NCBI GenBank assembly: GCA_946885925.1
Contig: CAMPHP010000063.1
Span: forward strand, 1 to 10,053
Origin: an uncultured Litorilinea sp.
GTDB lineage: Bacteria; Chloroflexota; Anaerolineae; Caldilineales; Caldilineaceae
Direction: 5' to 3'
Length of the DNA: 10,053 nucleotides
Shown here: piece by piece, positions 6,740 through 10,053 of the stretch
Layout: every line of letters begins with the position of its first letter
Position numbering within the stretch: position 1 is the first letter of the stretch
Notes under the pieces: generated by a model
Database searches by the model: none
Seen by the model: the letters and a program-made list of their open reading frames with translations, nothing else
What the model was told of the DNA's origin: nothing
Made by a program: the position numbers and the translations under genes

Positions 6740-6770
6740 GTCATTCCGCGCCCGCGGGGCGCGGAATGAC
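6740..6770. repeat. GC-rich intergenic palindrome (REP-like)
   Basis: A perfect 14-base arm GTCATTCCGCGCCC (6740-6753) and its reverse complement (6757-6770) surround a three-base loop GCG. It lies between two convergent genes, 40 bases after one stop and 18 before the other. There is no T tract on either side. The GTCATTCC...GGAATGAC form is typical of repetitive extragenic palindromes seen in many bacterial genomes. It may also slow transcription from both sides. Repetition elsewhere in the genome cannot be judged here. Confidence 0.6.
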
Positions 6771-6788
6771 GGGCGCATAGAAAGCGAT

Positions 6789-9428
6789 CTACTCCTCCAC
6801 CATCATCACTTTCGCCATGTTTTGCACGAGTTGAATATCATAGCCGTCGGGCAGCCATGTGACCGACATGCCCAGGATCATCAGCCGCGCACCCATCGCA
6901 TCAGGCGAGCCTTCATCAGTCGCCACAAAGAGCAGCGGCGCTCCAGCATTCCCACTGTTGGGTCCGCGGCGGAGGGCAACCTGGGGGCCCTCCATGCCAT
7001 CGCTGAACTTCAATGGGGTCACGGGTGGCAACCCATTCTCGAGTTCAATCGTCTCTGAAGGCAATCCTTCCACAAGGTCAGGTAGATCATTCTCCACGGT
7101 AATATCTGTGATCACCGATGGATCTTCTGTGCTCATGGCGAAGAAGGGGCGGCGACTGCTGATGGTCAACCAGCCGCCACCGTTGATATAGCCTAAGAGG
7201 AGATCCAGATCGCTCACACCTGGCCCGCCATTCTCATAATTGCCGCTACTCCAGATCACCCAGCGGTATTGCTGTATCTCTTCCAGTGACGGTAGTTCCT
7301 GGTCGGCTGTTGACCAGAGCGTCGGAGTATGGCCTAACTGGGTTAGCGCCATCAGATAGGTGTCGGCCTCGCTGCTGTCGTTCGGATTGGTGGCGTCATT
7401 GTCATCCACAATTAAGATCGAGGTACTGGTTTGTGGACTTGCGGTCGGTTCAGGACTTGGAGTCGCACCAGGCACTTCAGGCACGCCTGGTACACTAGGC
7501 CCACCAGGCGATGTAGGCGTGACCGTTGGTTGCGGCGTAACGCCAGAGGGTGCTGCCGGTTCGGGGCTGCCTTCGAACGAACAGACCACCAGGTCTGCAC
7601 CCGTGAGACAGCCTGCATAGTCACCACTCAACAGCCGTTCCACGCCGTTTTGAATTCCAACATTGTCATGCCCCAAAACAGCCACCAAACGGTGTTGGGT
7701 ACTCAACTGCAACTGAGCAATGATGACCGTCTGGCGTGCGACCAAACGCAGCCCATCTGCCTTTTCCAGATAGACCGTTGCCATCGGTGTGGGGGTAGGC
7801 GTCACGCTCGGCGTCGGCGTTGATGTTGCCTCTGTCGCCTCTGGCGTACTTGTTCCCGTCGCCTGTTCGGTCTCTGTGAACGGAACCGTAAGCGTTAACG
7901 GGACTGTAGGAGTTAAAGGAGCAGAAGGTGTAAGCTGTACGCTAGCGATTGACTCCCCATCCTCATTACCTGCTGGCAGACTCTCTGTCGCCAAACCAGG
8001 ATTGACAGGACTTCCGTTCTGCGGCAGTGGCGTCACCGTTGGCGTAATCGTGGGTGTGGCGATAGGAGGCTCCCCATCGGGCACAACTTCAGTACCTGTA
8101 TCAGGTCCAATTTCCGGGACAGTAATCGTCTCTGTGGGAGTCTCAGTAGGAGTCTCTGTGGCTGTACTTACCGGCGTCTCTGTCGCTTCTGGCGTTGGCG
8201 TTACTTCAATTCGCTTAAAGCCGATCTGTTTTAGCAGATCTGTCTGCTCATCGATCATGGCATAATCGGCCAACACAATCATGTCAAATTCCGGCGAAAC
8301 ACTCCCTGCGGTCAGGGCAGAGGTCAGCACCGTCGTACCAGCCAGCGTCAGCGAACGTCCGGTTAGCTCCAAGGCTTGTTGGATGCGTGATCCTTCAAGC
8401 AAGATTTGTGCATTTACAGCTTCAGCATTGCCAAAGATCAGCGAGACCTCTTTGCCAAGATAGCCAGGAAAATCAGTGATGGTATCTTGTCTTTGGGCCG
8501 CGGCCAAGAAGCCAGCCACAAATTCCACCAACTCATGGTTATCATGACGCTCGACATAGGAGTTGGTGAGCACATCGAAATCACTCATGGCGAGTACACG
8601 GCCCAATGTACCGCGCGACTCCAGCCCACCCAATGCCATCGTGGTGAAGTTGGTAAGCCCCGTGCGTATACTACTCAGCGTGGTAAGTGCGGTGCGTAAC
8701 AGGGGTGTTACTTCGCCGCCGATGCTGCGCGCGCCATAGAAGGCAATACGCCGCGTTGCCAGCCGTTCAGCCTCTCCTTCGTAATCATCCGGGACGATAA
8801 AGGTATAGTTGCCATCATTTGTCGAGGTGTCATAGAGGTAGTCGTCATTAAAGACGACCCCAAAAGGTTCACCCAACGTATTGATGTCTTGGGCCAGATC
8901 CCCCACAACATCAGGATCGCTGATCAAGAGCAGATGCCCGCCATCGGCTACAAAACGCTCGGCAAGGGCAATCTCCTCCTTAGTCCATAGAAAAAAGGGA
9001 CTGACGACCACCAGCGCGCTTGCGTCTTCCAACATGGGAGCCAGATCTTCCGACTGGTCGGGATAGTCCAGGTAATTGGTCAAGGAAAGCACATCCACCG
9101 TACTCAACCAGAAGTTTGTCCCGACACCACGCCGAGCTAAGGCTGCTGCCAGTGGTTCAAACTGAGAGCGCGAAAGCCGGTTGCCATGAGCCAAATCAAC
9201 GATCACCGGCCCAGGGCGCAGGGGCGTATCCAAGAGCATGGAATCAGGCGACAAGGCCTCTGGTGTAGAGGTAGGGACAGGGGTCGCGGCCACGCTGGTA
9301 ATCGGCACCTGGCCCACCGCATAGGAGCGATCATTCAAGCGCCAAACTATTGTGCGTACAAAGAGCGGCGACACGAGCAAAAGTAACGCAAGCGCAGCCA
9401 AGATCAAACGCGTGGTCATGGAACGCAT
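6789..9428 (-). CDS. Large membrane-anchored extracellular protein with DUF4350/GldG-like and ThuA-like modules
   Basis: An 879-residue protein. Residues 7-28 form one transmembrane helix or uncleaved signal anchor, followed by a short Thr/Pro stretch. Residues about 74-311 look like a DUF4350/GldG-type amidotransferase-fold domain: PVIVDLAHGN, then SALVVVSPFF, then RFVADGGHLLLISDPD, then GRVLAMSDFDVLTN ending the fold. About 326-409 is a further alpha/beta segment. A Thr/Pro/Glu-rich linker runs from 410 to 549. A small domain (550-620) has two cysteines, Cys607 and Cys616, able to form a disulfide outside the cell. A second Pro-rich linker (620-669) leads to a C-terminal domain (670-879) starting SILIVDDND and containing YRWVIWSSGN and YINGGGWLTISS, like ThuA/DUF4350-type modules of secreted proteins. 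No catalytic Cys-His-Glu triad is evident, so binding rather than catalysis is likely. The gene begins inside the stop codon of the SppA-like gene. GTG at 9431 is an alternative start, but GAGGGGGG spacing favours the ATG. Function is unknown. Confidence 0.8.
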   Translation of the reverse strand: MRSMTTRLILAALALLLLVSPLFVRTIVWRLNDRSYAVGQVPITSVAATPVPTSTPEALSPDSMLLDTPLRPGPVIVDLAHGNRLSRSQFEPLAAALARRGVGTNFWLSTVDVLSLTNYLDYPDQSEDLAPMLEDASALVVVSPFFLWTKEEIALAERFVADGGHLLLISDPDVVGDLAQDINTLGEPFGVVFNDDYLYDTSTNDGNYTFIVPDDYEGEAERLATRRIAFYGARSIGGEVTPLLRTALTTLSSIRTGLTNFTTMALGGLESRGTLGRVLAMSDFDVLTNSYVERHDNHELVEFVAGFLAAAQRQDTITDFPGYLGKEVSLIFGNAEAVNAQILLEGSRIQQALELTGRSLTLAGTTVLTSALTAGSVSPEFDMIVLADYAMIDEQTDLLKQIGFKRIEVTPTPEATETPVSTATETPTETPTETITVPEIGPDTGTEVVPDGEPPIATPTITPTVTPLPQNGSPVNPGLATESLPAGNEDGESIASVQLTPSAPLTPTVPLTLTVPFTETEQATGTSTPEATEATSTPTPSVTPTPTPMATVYLEKADGLRLVARQTVIIAQLQLSTQHRLVAVLGHDNVGIQNGVERLLSGDYAGCLTGADLVVCSFEGSPEPAAPSGVTPQPTVTPTSPGGPSVPGVPEVPGATPSPEPTASPQTSTSILIVDDNDATNPNDSSEADTYLMALTQLGHTPTLWSTADQELPSLEEIQQYRWVIWSSGNYENGGPGVSDLDLLLGYINGGGWLTISSRRPFFAMSTEDPSVITDITVENDLPDLVEGLPSETIELENGLPPVTPLKFSDGMEGPQVALRRGPNSGNAGAPLLFVATDEGSPDAMGARLMILGMSVTWLPDGYDIQLVQNMAKVMMVEE
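7422..7571 (-). other. Pro/Ser/Thr-rich linker-coding segment
   Basis: This part of the large surface-protein gene codes for about 50 residues dominated by Pro, Gly, Ser and Thr (for example VTPQPTVTPTSPGGPSVPG). It separates the two-cysteine domain from the C-terminal ThuA-like module and is probably an extended, surface-exposed spacer. Confidence 0.6.
7782..8201 (-). other. Thr/Pro/Glu-rich low-complexity linker-coding segment
   Basis: About 140 residues of the large surface protein are built from TP, TETP and PLTPTVPLTLTVP-like motifs with few hydrophobic residues other than Val and Leu. Such stretches are typical spacers in exported Chloroflexota proteins. Their codons on the other strand give a Val/Gly/Ser-rich open frame that is not a gene. 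Confidence 0.65.
8128..8163. repeat. Three 12-base tandem repeats in the linker-coding region
   Basis: Plus-strand units GTCTCTGTGGGA, GTCTCAGTAGGA and GTCTCTGTGGCT follow each other without gap and code for repeated TETP on the minus strand. The unit is a multiple of three, so slippage would change linker length without breaking the frame. Confidence 0.65.
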
Positions 9429-10053
9429 CACGAGCCCCCCTCTTCGGTCATATTTTCTTGGGGCATATTCTCTGGGGGTGCACTCTCTTGAGTTGCGTTA
9501 CTGGGCAGTTCACGATCACTGGTGCGTTCCCACGAACTGGGTGAAATGTCACGCAAGCGTAACATATGTTCTTGGATCTCGTTGCCCTCGATCATGCCTG
9601 GCAGATTGATGCGGCTGTCCAGCAGAAAGACCGAATTAGGTGGGGCCGTGTCTGCCATCTTTTTAATGCTCTCGGTATAGTCAGGTGGCGTACTAAATGG
9701 CAAGCCAAGATAGGTATCTAGCTCTACAACACGATAGCGACGCAAACCTGCCAGTTCGGCGGCACCTAAAATACCATCACTACGCCCGCCTTCCAGATCG
9801 ATCAAGCCCACCGCTACAGCCTCACTACCAAGATAAAGCCGTCCTTCCTCTATGGTGCTTTTATCTAGCTTCAGCGGGTTGACTGGCGAGTTAATTCGCT
9901 GCGCGATCACATTATTTACAAAGCTGTCTTTGATGAGATCCAACTGATAGATCTGGTCAAAGCGGCTGCCACCGGCAAACTTATAGGGGCCGGTGATTAG
10001 TTCCTCCGGGCTGATATAGGGATCTTGGGGGCGCGGGCCACGCGTGCCAATGT
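9428..10053 (-). CDS. SppA-like signal peptide peptidase (peptidase S49 family), C-terminal part
   Basis: Partial: the reading frame stays open from the stop at 9428-9430 to the window edge, giving 207 residues of the C-terminal part. It begins near PRPQDPYISPEELITGPYKFAGG, matching the S49 segment after the nucleophile region. The Lys in GPYK lies where SppA proteins of the Bacillus/archaeal type carry the catalytic-dyad lysine (inferred). Then follow FVNNVIAQRI, the RLYLGSEAVAVGLIDLEGG block (YxGxEAxxxGLID is the family signature), and AAELAGLRRYRVVEL. The serine of the dyad lies outside the window. After the domain there is a tail of about 60 residues that ends acidic, with two ENM repeats. 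Family members are membrane-bound proteases that degrade cleaved signal peptides or other membrane fragments. The stop overlaps the next gene's start (GTGATG), so the two are probably coupled. Confidence 0.87.
   Translation of the reverse strand, partial: IGTRGPRPQDPYISPEELITGPYKFAGGSRFDQIYQLDLIKDSFVNNVIAQRINSPVNPLKLDKSTIEEGRLYLGSEAVAVGLIDLEGGRSDGILGAAELAGLRRYRVVELDTYLGLPFSTPPDYTESIKKMADTAPPNSVFLLDSRINLPGMIEGNEIQEHMLRLRDISPSSWERTSDRELPSNATQESAPPENMPQENMTEEGGS
9435..9442 (-). promoter_or_regulatory. Ribosome-binding site of the large surface-protein gene, inside the SppA-like gene
   Basis: GAGGGGGG on the minus strand, within the last codons of the SppA-like gene. It is three bases from a GTG at 9431 and six from the ATG at 9428, so the ATG is the better start. 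The close packing supports coupled translation. Confidence 0.6.

Noticed and set aside
7789..8265. Plus-strand open frame of 158 residues rich in Val, Gly and Ser
   Set aside because: It is the antisense reading of the Thr/Pro-rich linker of the large surface protein; its repeats come from that low-complexity coding.

Overview
The window looks like chromosomal DNA of a moderate-GC bacterium, most likely a member of the Chloroflexota. The clearest hint is the long Thr/Pro-rich spacers (TPTP, TETP type) in the large surface protein at 6789-9428, a style common in secreted proteins of that phylum. The Tat-lipoprotein form of MsrP would also suit a cell envelope without a classical periplasm. This assignment is inference from protein style, not from a marker gene. 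No mobile element, CRISPR array, rRNA or tRNA is visible.

Layout. (1) 29-3831, all minus strand: two adjacent, clearly related Gfo/Idh/MocA-type NAD(P)-dependent oxidoreductases (first 2749-3831, then 1657-2688), followed downstream by a fumarylacetoacetate hydrolase (FAH) family enzyme (564-1484) and a YbaK/EbsC-type aminoacyl-tRNA deacylase-like protein (29-502). The two dehydrogenases and the FAH enzyme could belong to one sugar or sugar-acid breakdown route; the YbaK-like gene is probably only a neighbour. (2) 4121-5846, minus strand: the msrPQ pair for repair of oxidised methionine in extracytoplasmic proteins. The molybdenum enzyme MsrP and its haem membrane partner MsrQ overlap by one base (TAATG), and the unit ends in a strong rho-independent terminator. 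(3) 6229-6699, plus strand: a four-helix DUF2231-type membrane protein, divergent from msrP, with a 382-base AT-rich control region between them that holds two dyads and a TATAAT box. (4) 6740-6770: a GC-rich perfect palindrome between convergent genes. (5) 6789-10053, minus strand: a SppA-like S49 peptidase (cut by the window edge) whose stop overlaps the start of an 879-residue membrane-anchored extracellular protein with at least two glutamine-amidotransferase-like (DUF4350/GldG-like and ThuA-like) modules joined by Thr/Pro linkers.

The window is mostly recognisable housekeeping and envelope functions. The least familiar item is the large modular surface protein translationally coupled to the SppA-like peptidase. 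Other points worth checking are the Lys-to-Arg change in the YbaK-like protein, the altered glycine motif in one of the paired dehydrogenases, the lipobox in MsrP, and the paired dyads upstream of the DUF2231 gene.
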